Positions 8,329 to 16,573 of a stretch of 64,000 nt of DNA are shown here, piece after piece. The notes under the pieces are model-generated. The model made no database searches. It saw nothing but the letters and a program-made list of their open reading frames with translations, and had not been told where the DNA came from. The stretch comes from Hyphomicrobiales bacterium (GTDB lineage: Bacteria; Pseudomonadota; Alphaproteobacteria; Rhizobiales; Rhizobiaceae): positions 1-64,000 of the forward strand of contig UBUL01000039.1 of assembly GCA_900468625.1 (NCBI GenBank), written 5' to 3'. The position numbers and the translations under genes were made by a program. How positions within the stretch are numbered: the first letter of the stretch is position 1; each line of letters opens with the position of its first letter.

Positions 8329-9270
8329 ATGACGAAATTGACGACAGCGGAGATGCGCGGTTACCAGCAGATTTGCGGCAGCGATGGCGCCATGATGGTG
8401 ATTGCCTGCGACCAGCGCGGCGGCATGCGCAGCCTCCTGGCCAAGGATCCGGCCGAGCAGGCCGCCATCTCGGACAAGGTGCTTGGGGACACAAAGGCCG
8501 ATATCGCCCGCTTCCTTGCAAGCAAGGCCTCCTGCGTTCTCGTCGATCCGATCTGTGCCGTGCCGGCGCTGGTCGATGATCACGTCCTCCAGCGCGATAC
8601 CGCGCTGCTGATCGGTCTCGACGCCTCCGGTTGGGATATGTCACCGGAGGGCTATCGTCTGTCGAAGCCCGTTTCCGGTATTTCGGCGCGCCGCGTGCGC
8701 CAGCTCGGCGCGACCGGCGGCAAGATCATGGTCTATCTGCGCTCGGACCGGGATGCAGCGAACGTCCATAACATCCAGATCCTGAAGCAATGCATCGAAG
8801 ACTTCGCGCGCGAGGATCTCCTGCTTGTCGTTGAATTCCTGACCTATAAGTTCGACGATGAGGACGAGGCCGAGTACACTGCGAAGCTGCCATCCCTGAT
8901 CGTCGGCGGCAGTAGGATCTGCCTGGATCTGGGGGCGAAAGTCTTGAAGATCCCTTATCCGGGATCGTCGCAAGCCTGTGCCGAAGTGACGCGCCTTGCC
9001 GGCGACGTGCCATGGGCGGTACTCTCGGCTGGCGTCGACCACTCGACGTTCCTGACGCAGGTCGAGGACGCCATGCGCAACGGCGCCTCCGGCGTCATCG
9101 CCGGACGCTCGCTGTGGAAGGACTGTATTTCACTCGATCGTACCGTGACGAAGGATCGGCTGGAGTCGGTCGCGGTGCCAAGGCTCCGTGAAATCCAGGC
9201 CGTCATTGCGAACCACTTCAAAGGTACGGGCGCGCATGGCGCCGATCAAAGGCAGCGCGCCAATGGCTGA
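8329..9270 (+). CDS. LacD-family aldolase (tagatose-bisphosphate/sulfofructose-phosphate aldolase-like)
   Basis: A 313-residue class I aldolase-like TIM barrel. The N-terminal half has MVIACDQRGGMRSLL, ASCVLVDPICAVPAL and LLIGLDASGWD; the candidate Schiff-base Lys lies in GGKIMVYLR; the C-terminal barrel has GAKVLKIPYPG, WAVLSAGVDHSTFLTQVE and GVIAGRSLWKD. This matches LacD tagatose-1,6-bisphosphate aldolases and their relatives that cleave other sugar phosphates. The ATG at 8329 follows GGAGGAAGG. It overlaps the kinase gene by 8 bp. The substrate is unknown; the neighbours suggest a sugar phosphorylated by the ROK kinase. Confidence 0.82.
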   Translation: MTKLTTAEMRGYQQICGSDGAMMVIACDQRGGMRSLLAKDPAEQAAISDKVLGDTKADIARFLASKASCVLVDPICAVPALVDDHVLQRDTALLIGLDASGWDMSPEGYRLSKPVSGISARRVRQLGATGGKIMVYLRSDRDAANVHNIQILKQCIEDFAREDLLLVVEFLTYKFDDEDEAEYTAKLPSLIVGGSRICLDLGAKVLKIPYPGSSQACAEVTRLAGDVPWAVLSAGVDHSTFLTQVEDAMRNGASGVIAGRSLWKDCISLDRTVTKDRLESVAVPRLREIQAVIANHFKGTGAHGADQRQRANG

Positions 9271-10675
9271 CACCGCTATCGGCGTTGATATTGGCGGCAC
9301 GAATATTCGTGCTGCTTTGGTCTCCGCTCGAGGCGAAATACTAGCCAAGCTGTCGGAACGCACGCCAACCGATCCCTTGCTGGCATTGGAACGTGTCATT
9401 GCGATGGCGCACAGCCTCGACGAATCCAGGGTCTTGGGCGTTGGTGTCGGCATACCTGGTCGGGTCGACGTCGCCACCCGGGAAATCTTGTCCGGCGGCA
9501 TCTTGAACCTCGCCGGCCTCGACCTCGTAAAGCGGCTGGAGGCAACCCTTGGAAAGCCTGTCCTCGTCGAGAATGATTGCAGTATGGCACTCATCGCCGA
9601 GATGCGGATCGGCGGCGCCAAGGGCTATCGCAACGTTGCGATGTTGACGATCGGCACGGGCATCGGCGGCGCCGTCGCCCATGGCGGACGGATCTATCAC
9701 GGCCATAGGGCTGCAGGGCAGCTCGGCCATATCTGCGTATCCCAGGACGGTCCGCCCTGCCCTTGTGGCAGGCGCGGCTGTGTCGAAACCTTCAGCTCCG
9801 GAACCGCTTTGCGCCGGCACATCGCCGAGGCCGGACTGTCTGCCGTGACGATCAAGGAGGTGTTCGACATGGCCGCCGAAGGAGATCGCGCCGCAGCACG
9901 GGTCCTGCGCCAATGGGCGGTTCCCTTGCGCATGGCGCTCGACAATATCGCGGCGACAATGGATCCCGAAGTCATCCTGCTCGGCGGAGGGCTCGGCTGC
10001 GACGCAGCGCGCGCTCTTGCCGATCTGCCTGCCGTGGCGCCGTGGTTTTGTCCTGCCATATTGCCGGCGAAACTTGCCGGCAATGCCGGCGTAATCGGCG
10101 CAGGGCTTTCGATTTTCGATGCCGATACCGCGCCACAAGGAAAGCGTGTCGTCCTGGTCAACGGTGTACCGGCATCCGGCAAAAGCCGGCTTGCCAAGGC
10201 TGTTTCCCAGCGGACCGGCTGGCCGATCCTGTCTCTCGACGGTATCAAAAACCCGTTTCTGCAGCATATCGGCCTTGTCGATCGCGACTTCAATCGGGCG
10301 TTGGGAAAGGCGAGTTACCAGGCGATCTGGTCGTTCATTGCCGAGGCACCTGCCAATTCGACCTTCATCATCGATGCCTGGTTCGGCTTCCAGCCGAAGG
10401 CGCAGCTCGAAAACTATATCAATGCTGCGAACATCGAGCATGTCGCGGAGCTATGGTGCAAGGTGCCCGGATCGGTCGCAGGCGAGCGTTATGTCAGCAG
10501 GCTGAAGGATCGATTGCCCGGTCATCCGGGCGCCGAATATGTACCCGAACTGATTGGGCTCGCCGATCGGGCCGAGCCCATGGCCTGCGGTGCCGTCATG
10601 ACGATCGATCAGACGCAGGAGCCGGATATGGAGACCATCCTGGCCTGGCTTTCCCAGGTCTTCCACCGCGAATGA
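9263..10675 (+). CDS. ROK-family sugar kinase fused to a C-terminal P-loop kinase domain
   Basis: A 470-residue two-domain protein. Residues 1-290 are a complete ROK kinase: GVDIGGTNIRAAL at the N-terminus, LVENDC, the IGTGIGGA phosphate loop, AGQLGHI, and the zinc motif CPCGRRGCVE. From about residue 293 a second domain begins with VVLVNGVPASGKSRLAK, a Walker A (GVPASGKS at 301-308), then FIIDAWFGF and a YVSRLKDRLPGHPG stretch, like small-molecule kinases of the chloramphenicol-phosphotransferase or AAA_33 type. ROK proteins normally stop near 300 residues, so this is a fusion. An ATG at 9236 is also in frame; 9263 gives the standard N-terminus. It probably phosphorylates the imported sugar, perhaps twice. 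Confidence 0.87.
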   Translation: MADTAIGVDIGGTNIRAALVSARGEILAKLSERTPTDPLLALERVIAMAHSLDESRVLGVGVGIPGRVDVATREILSGGILNLAGLDLVKRLEATLGKPVLVENDCSMALIAEMRIGGAKGYRNVAMLTIGTGIGGAVAHGGRIYHGHRAAGQLGHICVSQDGPPCPCGRRGCVETFSSGTALRRHIAEAGLSAVTIKEVFDMAAEGDRAAARVLRQWAVPLRMALDNIAATMDPEVILLGGGLGCDAARALADLPAVAPWFCPAILPAKLAGNAGVIGAGLSIFDADTAPQGKRVVLVNGVPASGKSRLAKAVSQRTGWPILSLDGIKNPFLQHIGLVDRDFNRALGKASYQAIWSFIAEAPANSTFIIDAWFGFQPKAQLENYINAANIEHVAELWCKVPGSVAGERYVSRLKDRLPGHPGAEYVPELIGLADRAEPMACGAVMTIDQTQEPDMETILAWLSQVFHRE

Positions 10676-10901
10676 CGCGAGCTGCCGACGGGACAGACAG
10701 GACAATGCGAAATGATATTGAACGATCGCGCGGTCCTATGTTTCCGACGGATCACAATGTCGCGCTCATGTCGGAATTGGCAATCATATCAATTGGCTGA
10801 ATGAAATTCCTTGCAGAAAAAAATTACTTGACGTGCCGAAGTAACCCACTGATTATCGCTTTGCCGGACGGGGGAGGTTCGGCTTCAAGAGGAGGAAAAT
10901 T

Positions 10902-11891
10902 ATGGAGCGTCGCTCATTTCTCAAGGCTACGGCCGTGGCATCGCTCGCTGCCGGTGTTGCGGCAGTTGCCGAAAGCACCAAAGCCGCAGATAAGAAGTTC
11001 ACGATTGCCCTCATTCCGGGCCTGACGACCGATGCCTTCTACATCACCATGCGCAAGGGCGCCGAGGCCGCAGCCAAAGCCGTCGGTGCGACTCTGGTGT
11101 TCCAAGGCGGCCCCGATTTCAACCCCGTGACCCAGGTCCCGGTTCTTGATGCGGTCATAGCCAAGAAACCCGATGCGATCCTTATTGCACCGACCGACAA
11201 GGATCAGCTGATCCAGCCGCTGAAGAAGGCTGCGGATGCCGGCATCCCGATCATCACCGTCGATACCTTCATCGGCACGGGTGTCTACCAGACGGGCAAG
11301 GGCGATGCCGACTTTCCGCTGTCCTACATTGCTTCCGACAACCTGCTCGGCGGCGCGATTGCCGCGCGTGCGCTGGCAAAGGCCGTGGGAGAAAAGGGCA
11401 AGGTCTACGTTTCCAACGTGAAGCCTGGCATCTCGACAACGGACCAGCGCGAGCAGGGCTTCAAGGAGGAAATGAAGAAGTATCCGAACATCACCGTTCT
11501 GGAGACGCAATACAACGACGACGATGCCAACAAGGCCGCATCTCAGCTGCAGGCAGTCTTTGCCCGCAATTCCGATCTCGATGGTGTCTTCGGGGCCAAT
11601 CTGTTTTCCGCCCTTGGTGCCGCCAATGGCGTGCAGCAGGCCGGCCAGACGGGCAAGATCCGGGTGGTCGCCTTCGATGCGCCGACGTCGATCGTCGATA
11701 ACATCAACTCCGGCCTCGTCGATCTGGCAATCGCACAGCATCCTGCCGAGATCGGCTATTTCGGCGTGATGGCAGCCTATGCCCACCTGACCGGCAATTC
11801 GATCCCGACGGCGATCGGCACCGGCTTCACGGTCATCGACAAATCGAACGTGACGGACAAGAACGTCGCGAAGTTCATCTACTCCGATTGA
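10902..11891 (+). CDS. sugar ABC transporter substrate-binding protein with Tat-like signal
   Basis: A 329-residue RbsB/FrcB-type binding protein. The N-terminus ERRSFLKATAVASLAAG has the twin-arginine signature, and mature protein probably begins near residue 28. The body has IALIPGLTTDAFYITMRKGAEAAA, DAILIAPTDKDQLIQPLKKA, GIPIITVDT and IRVVAFDAPTSIVDNI, the ribose/fructose binder pattern. A strong AGAGGAGG ribosome site precedes the ATG. It is the first gene of an importer whose permease and ATPase follow. The sugar cannot be told from sequence. Confidence 0.9.
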   Translation: MERRSFLKATAVASLAAGVAAVAESTKAADKKFTIALIPGLTTDAFYITMRKGAEAAAKAVGATLVFQGGPDFNPVTQVPVLDAVIAKKPDAILIAPTDKDQLIQPLKKAADAGIPIITVDTFIGTGVYQTGKGDADFPLSYIASDNLLGGAIAARALAKAVGEKGKVYVSNVKPGISTTDQREQGFKEEMKKYPNITVLETQYNDDDANKAASQLQAVFARNSDLDGVFGANLFSALGAANGVQQAGQTGKIRVVAFDAPTSIVDNINSGLVDLAIAQHPAEIGYFGVMAAYAHLTGNSIPTAIGTGFTVIDKSNVTDKNVAKFIYSD

Positions 11892-11905
11892 TGCGGAGAT
11901 AGTCT

Positions 11906-11929
11906 GTGCCTCGCCGGTCGGCGGGGCAC
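11906..11929 (+). terminator. intra-operon hairpin after the binding-protein gene
   Basis: GTGCCTCGCC (11906-11915) pairs with GGCGGGGCAC (11920-11929) through one wobble and a GGTC tetraloop. It begins 14 bp after the stop codon. There is no U-run. Such hairpins commonly stabilise the binding-protein part of an ABC operon message. Confidence 0.5.
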
Positions 11930-12000
11930 AGCATCCAACGATGATAGAGCGGACGGCGCCGTGATCTTCGCGCCTTCAACGCTTCAGTTTGGACCGATCC

Positions 12001-13065
12001 ATGACAATCGACAATGCAGAGGTCCGCAAGGCGGATCAACACGTGGCGCCGCAGGCAGACCACGGCGACCAGGCAAAAACCATCCTAAACCGCATCGCGC
12101 AATTGCGCGCATGGCTCTTTCTTGCCGCGCTGATCATCGCCTTCGAGATCTGGGCGCGGATCGATTTCGGCGGCACCTTCGTTGGATCGAGCTTCAACTG
12201 GCAGTCCGTCGCGATCTTCGCCGTAGCACCGCTGCTGCTGGCGATCGGGCAGACCTTCGTCATCATTTCAGGCGGCATCGATCTGTCGACCGGCTTCATC
12301 ATGGGGCTTGCCGCCGTCGTCGCGGCACACATCGCCAATATCGCCGGGCTCTACCTGCCCCTGCCGATAGCAATGGTATTCGGCATTCTCGTTGCCATGC
12401 TGGCCGCCGCCATACCCGGCTTCATCAATGGTCTGCTGATCTCCCGTCTCAAGGTTCCGCCGTTCATCGGCACGCTCGGCATGTTCGGTGTTGCGCGCGG
12501 CACGGCCTTCCTGATTGCCGGCGGCACCACCGTGCCGGTCAAAAATTCCTATTTCGCCGAGCTCGGCAACGGACGGTTCTACGGCGTACCCTATCTCGTC
12601 ATCGTCACGCTCGTCTTCGTAGTGATCATGCATTACCTTTTGAGCCAAACCCGCTTTGGCCAGCATAATTATGCCATCGGCGCCAATGCGCAGGCGGCGC
12701 GGCGCGCCGGCATCGACATCAAGTTCCACCTGCTGCGGCTCTATATATTGTCGGCCGTCTGCGCAGGCCTGGGCGGCGCGCTCTATGCGGCCCGTTTCAC
12801 CGCGGGTGCGGCCCAGGCGGGCGAACCCTTGCTGCTCGACAGCGTGGCAGCCGTCGTCATCGGCGGCGCGAGCCTCTTCGGCGGTTCCGGTACGATCATC
12901 GGCACCATTGCCGGTGCTCTCGTCATCGCCGTCATTCAGTACGGTCTCGTCTTCATGAATGTGGAGCCGTTTTGGCAATTCATCGCCGTCGGCGTCGTCA
13001 TCATTATTTCGGTGCTCATCGACCAGGCGCAGCGTCGGTTCAGCGGAGCGAAACAGGATGAATAA
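12001..13065 (+). CDS. sugar ABC transporter permease (RbsC/FrcC family)
   Basis: A 354-residue inner-membrane permease of the BPD_transp_2 family. About eight to ten hydrophobic segments start at residue 38, and the family signatures VIISGGIDLSTGFIMGLAAVVAA and LKVPPFIGTLGMFGVARGTAFLIAGG are plain. GALYAARFTAGAAQ...GEPLLLDSVAAVVIGGASLFGG is the C-terminal EAA-like region. The ATG at 12001 is used because the in-frame TTG 12 bp earlier has no better SD. Its 3-prime end overlaps the ATPase start. One permease gene implies a homodimer in the membrane. Confidence 0.9.
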   Translation: MTIDNAEVRKADQHVAPQADHGDQAKTILNRIAQLRAWLFLAALIIAFEIWARIDFGGTFVGSSFNWQSVAIFAVAPLLLAIGQTFVIISGGIDLSTGFIMGLAAVVAAHIANIAGLYLPLPIAMVFGILVAMLAAAIPGFINGLLISRLKVPPFIGTLGMFGVARGTAFLIAGGTTVPVKNSYFAELGNGRFYGVPYLVIVTLVFVVIMHYLLSQTRFGQHNYAIGANAQAARRAGIDIKFHLLRLYILSAVCAGLGGALYAARFTAGAAQAGEPLLLDSVAAVVIGGASLFGGSGTIIGTIAGALVIAVIQYGLVFMNVEPFWQFIAVGVVIIISVLIDQAQRRFSGAKQDE

Positions 13066-13804
13066 TGTCACTCCCCTCCTCGAGGTCCGCAACCTCTCGC
13101 GCTATTTCGGCGCGGTCCGTGCCCTCGACAATTGCTCCATGGTCGTCCGACCCGGGGAGGTCGTAGCTCTGGCCGGCGACAACGGCGCCGGCAAGACGAC
13201 GATGATCAAGGCGATCTCCGGCGTCTATCCGCCGACCGCAGGCGAAATTTTGATCGAAGGCAAACCCGTCAGCTTCTCATCGCCGCAGGATGCGCGCGAG
13301 AAGGGCATTGAGACGATCTACCAGGATCTGGCGCTGGCCGACAATCTGACGATCGGTTCCAACATCTTTCTCGGGCGTGAACCGATGAAGAAGCTCTTCG
13401 GCTTCCTGCCGGTCCTGGACCGGAAAGCCATGGCGGAAGCGGCGCGCAAGACGATGGCAGAGCTCGATTTCCATGTGAAGCGGCTCGACGCGCCGGTCAG
13501 CAACTTCTCCGGTGGTCAGCGCCAGGCGGTCGCGATCGGACGTGCGGTTTACTGGAATGCCCGCATTCTGGTCATGGACGAACCGACGGCGGCGCTCGGC
13601 GTGCCGGAGCAACGCAAGGTGGTGGCCCTGATCAAATCGCTGAAGGCGCAGGGGCGCGGCGTCATCTTCATCTCACATAATCTGCAGGATATTTTCGCGG
13701 TCTCCGACCGCATCGTCGTCCTGCGGCGCGGCATCGTCGCCGGCGAGCGTAACATTGCCGACACCAATCATGAGGAAGTCGTCAGGCTCATGATCGGTGG
13801 GTAA
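13058..13804 (+). CDS. sugar ABC transporter ATP-binding protein (single-domain, FrcA type)
   Basis: A 248-residue ATPase with one nucleotide-binding domain: Walker A GDNGAGKT, signature FSGGQRQAVAIGRA, Walker B ILVMDEPTAALG, and switch His in FISHNLQDI. Ribose-type RbsA proteins carry two such domains in about 500 residues; the single-domain form is like the fructose system FrcA. The ATG lies inside the last codons of the permease gene (8-bp overlap), giving coupled translation. Confidence 0.92.
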   Translation: MNNVTPLLEVRNLSRYFGAVRALDNCSMVVRPGEVVALAGDNGAGKTTMIKAISGVYPPTAGEILIEGKPVSFSSPQDAREKGIETIYQDLALADNLTIGSNIFLGREPMKKLFGFLPVLDRKAMAEAARKTMAELDFHVKRLDAPVSNFSGGQRQAVAIGRAVYWNARILVMDEPTAALGVPEQRKVVALIKSLKAQGRGVIFISHNLQDIFAVSDRIVVLRRGIVAGERNIADTNHEEVVRLMIGG

Positions 13805-13838
13805 CAGGATCGCCAGCACATGATTTGAGATCGAGAGC

Positions 13839-13869
13839 GGCAATGGTGTTTCATCGCCATTGCCATTTT
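13839..13869 (+). terminator. rho-independent terminator of the sugar ABC operon
   Basis: GGCAATGG (13839-13846) pairs with CCATTGCC (13857-13864), followed by ATTTT. It lies 35 bp after the stop of the ATPase gene. Confidence 0.65.
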
Positions 13870-13947
13870 GTTACCGGCAATCAAGGGGCTCATATTGGAT
13901 TCGCAAGCGCGGCAAAACGCCGGCAGCCCGGTTTCTGTTGATTTATC

Positions 13948-13983
13948 TGATTGCACTCGTATATATTGCTATCAATGCAATCA
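13948..13983. promoter_or_regulatory. candidate FitAB autoregulatory operator
   Basis: TGATTGCA (13948-13955) and TGCAATCA (13976-13983) form a perfect 8-bp inverted repeat separated by 20 bp. The spacer holds the AT-rich TATAT (13960-13965), a probable -10 region, 37 bp upstream of the antitoxin start. Arms two helical turns apart suit the tetrameric DNA-binding mode of a FitA ribbon-helix-helix complex. Confidence 0.6.
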
Positions 13984-14002
13984 AATGTGGGAGCATGAAG
14001 CA

Positions 14003-14260
14003 ATGGCATCCATCACCATCCGCAATGTTCCAGACGAGGTGCATCGCGCGATCCGGGTGCGAGCTGCTATGCATGGTCGCAGTACTGAAGCCGAAATCCG
14101 CGACATTCTGGAAAAAGCGGCAAAGCCGGAAGGTCGTCTGAAACTAGGTTCGCTGTTGACATCCATCGCCCGCGAAGCGGGGGGGCTAACCGAGGCCGAA
14201 GCCGAGAGCTTCAATCAGCTTCGCGACAAGACCCCGGTCGAACCGATTAGCTTCGAATGA
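14003..14260 (+). CDS. fitA: FitA-like ribbon-helix-helix antitoxin
   Basis: An 85-residue protein. The N-terminal MASITIRNVPDEVHRAIR-VRAAMHGRSTEAEIRDIL is the RHH fold typical of FitA/VagC-type antitoxins of type II toxin-antitoxin systems. The C-terminal half (LTEAEAESFNQLRDKTPVEPISFE) would wrap the toxin. GGGAG at 13990-13994 sets the ATG at 14003; an in-frame ATG at 13985 has no SD. The stop overlaps the toxin start (ATGA). It should neutralise the toxin and, with it, repress the promoter through the inverted repeat just upstream. Confidence 0.88.
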   Translation: MASITIRNVPDEVHRAIRVRAAMHGRSTEAEIRDILEKAAKPEGRLKLGSLLTSIAREAGGLTEAEAESFNQLRDKTPVEPISFE

Positions 14261-14676
14261 TCGTTCTCGATACCAACGTCATTTCCGAGCTGTGGAAGGC
14301 CACGCCGGATCCCAATGTGTTGTCGTGGATCGACGCACAGATGATCGACACTCTTTACCTCTCGATCATCACGGTTGCCGAACTGCGCTTCGGCTTGGCG
14401 ACGATGCCGGAAGGCAAGCGACGTAGGATCTATCAAGACCGACTGGAAAGAGAGGTTTTGCCGGCCTTTGCCAACCGGTTTCTGCTGTTCGACTTGGACG
14501 CCTCGCGAGCCTATGCCGACCTGATGGCGCTGGCGAGGGCGGCGGGCAAATCCATTGGCAAGGCGGACGTCTATATTGCCGCCACGGCCGCTTCCCACGG
14601 CCTTATCGTAGCCACGCGCGATACTGGCCCTTTTGAGGCTGCCGGCTTAAACGTCATCAACCCTTGGAACACCTAG
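14257..14676 (+). CDS. fitB: FitB-like PIN-domain toxin (predicted ribonuclease)
   Basis: A 139-residue PIN-domain protein of the VapC/FitB type. The acidic catalytic residues are intact: D5 in VLDTNVISE, E42 in VAELRFG, D104 in GKADVYIAA and D122 in ATRDTG, so the nuclease site looks functional. The length is normal. It is translationally coupled to the antitoxin. A chromosomal role in stress or symbiosis-linked growth control has been described for related rhizobial modules, but nothing here decides it. Confidence 0.9.
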   Translation: MIVLDTNVISELWKATPDPNVLSWIDAQMIDTLYLSIITVAELRFGLATMPEGKRRRIYQDRLEREVLPAFANRFLLFDLDASRAYADLMALARAAGKSIGKADVYIAATAASHGLIVATRDTGPFEAAGLNVINPWNT

Positions 14677-14945
14677 AAATGAGAGCGGTTAAGCCAGCCG
14701 TGCGATAAATCCGTCGGACAATCCGAACACTTAACTGGCAACAGCTTGTTCGCGCTGGGCATCGCCTGGCGATCCGCGCGCCCGCCCCCATTTGATCGTT
14801 GATCGCAGAGCTGACAAGGAAATATTCGCGACTTTCGACCGGGGATATGCGCACCGCTCACCTATCCCTATAACAAATACCGTCAAGAGGCTGGATCGAG
14901 AAAGAGCCGCCGGGCTATAAGTGCTTTTCCTGGAGGCAAGCAGGC

Positions 14946-16460
14946 ATGACCGAAGCCGTACACATTGTGTCTTTCACGGATGCTGCACCGAAGATAGGCG
15001 ACATTGCTGCAATCGCGCGACGCAGCGCACGGATCGAGGTTTCGCCTGACGTCGAAGACAAGATCGCCGCAGCCCGCGCTGTCGTTGAACGCTATCTGGC
15101 GGCCGACCGGCCTGTTTATGGTTTGACGACGGCATTGGGCGCGGGCGTCGACACTCGCCTAGCCACCGACGACCTCATTGCTTTTCAAATGCGCGTGCCG
15201 CAAGCCCGCGCAGTCGGCGTCGGGCCAGCGTTACCGCGCGAAGCGGTAAGGGCAATGATGGCCGCCCGCATCGCCGGCATGGCGGCTGGCGGCTCCGGCG
15301 TGTCGCTGCCGGTCTTCGCAGGCCTCGTCGCCGCGTTGAATGCGGGCTTTCATCCGGTGGTGCCATCGCTCGGTTCGATCGGTGCAGCCGATCTTGCGCC
15401 CTTGGCGCATATGGGACGGGCCTTACTGGGAGATGGTGAGGCCGAACTTGACGGCACCGCCATGCCGGCAAAGGATGCTTTATCGAAGGCAGGCTTGATG
15501 CCTTTGCCGATCGGACCCAAGGACGGACATGTCCTCGTGGTGGCCAACAGCCTGTCGGTTGGCAAGGCATGCCTGTGCATCGAGGATATCGAACGCTTGT
15601 TCGATTGGTCGCTTGCGGCTGTCGCGCTGAATTTCGAGGCATTCCGCGCCAATGTATCGGCCTTCGACGACCGGGCGCTGGCGGCAAGGCCGGCCTTCGG
15701 CCAGCGCGAGGCGGCGGCAAGGCTTCGCGAGCTGCTGTCCGGAAGCTCTCTCCTTATCGATGGCGCGGCGCGGCGCCTGCAGGATCCCTTGAGCTATCGC
15801 TGTGCCCCGCAGGTATGGGGTGCCCTCCTCCATGCGATCGGCGAAGCGCGCGCCGCAACCGAGATCGAGCTTGCCAGCTCCGGCGACAATCCCGTCGTGC
15901 TGGTCAAGGAAGGGCTGATCCTGTCGCATGGCAATTTCGACATGACGGCCTTCGTTCTGGCATGGGAACGGCTTGGCCAGGCGATCGCCCATTGTGCGGC
16001 TGCGACTGCCTATCGCAGCATGAAAATCATGTCTCCAGGCATGTCGGAGCTGCCACGTTTCCTGACCCCACTCGGGCAGAGCAGAACAGGCTTTGCCACG
16101 GTGCAGAAAACGGTCTCGGCACTCGAAGCCGAGATACGACATCTGGCCATGCCGGTTTCGCTCACACCGATCCCGGTGGCCGATGGCATCGAGGATCAGG
16201 CGTCGATGGCGCCGAGTGTTCTCTCGAAAATCGAAGCGATGATCGAGCGGCTTCGTTATCTCGTGGCGATCGAGCTTGTCGCGTCCGCCCAGGCGGTTGA
16301 TCTGCGCGGTGTGGCGGGCGAACTCGGCAGCGGAACGCAGCGCGCCTATCGCAAGGTGCGCCAACTGGTGCTGCCGCTTGAGGAGGACCGCGCCCAAGGT
16401 CCCGACTTTCAAAGAGTATCGGGGTTCATTGCAGATACGGCCATGAAGTCTGCAACCTGA
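14946..16460 (+). CDS. histidine/phenylalanine ammonia-lyase homologue lacking the MIO triad
   Basis: A 504-residue protein of the aromatic amino acid lyase (HAL/PAL) superfamily over its whole length. Y58 in PVYGLTT matches the catalytic tyrosine of HAL, and R285 in DPLSYRCAPQVWG and SSGDNPVV are family signatures. The key cofactor loop, normally GSxGASGDLAPLAH, reads GSIGAADLAPLAH (143-155): one residue is missing and there is no Ala-Ser-Gly to cyclise into MIO. A second active-site tyrosine (DPYSLRC in HAL) is replaced by leucine 282, with Tyr two positions later. It therefore cannot be a normal ammonia lyase. GGAGG precedes the ATG. It heads a cluster with a cyclodeaminase homologue and a PhnD-like protein. 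Confidence 0.85.
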   Translation: MTEAVHIVSFTDAAPKIGDIAAIARRSARIEVSPDVEDKIAAARAVVERYLAADRPVYGLTTALGAGVDTRLATDDLIAFQMRVPQARAVGVGPALPREAVRAMMAARIAGMAAGGSGVSLPVFAGLVAALNAGFHPVVPSLGSIGAADLAPLAHMGRALLGDGEAELDGTAMPAKDALSKAGLMPLPIGPKDGHVLVVANSLSVGKACLCIEDIERLFDWSLAAVALNFEAFRANVSAFDDRALAARPAFGQREAAARLRELLSGSSLLIDGAARRLQDPLSYRCAPQVWGALLHAIGEARAATEIELASSGDNPVVLVKEGLILSHGNFDMTAFVLAWERLGQAIAHCAAATAYRSMKIMSPGMSELPRFLTPLGQSRTGFATVQKTVSALEAEIRHLAMPVSLTPIPVADGIEDQASMAPSVLSKIEAMIERLRYLVAIELVASAQAVDLRGVAGELGSGTQRAYRKVRQLVLPLEEDRAQGPDFQRVSGFIADTAMKSAT

Positions 16461-16573
16461 TCAACCTCGCGGCAAGGCGGTTCCCGCCTGTCATCTCACT
16501 TTCCCGCAGGCCGCCTATCGACCTGCATCATTCGACAGACCGGCACGGCCGGTGACATGCCTGGAGAACGGTA

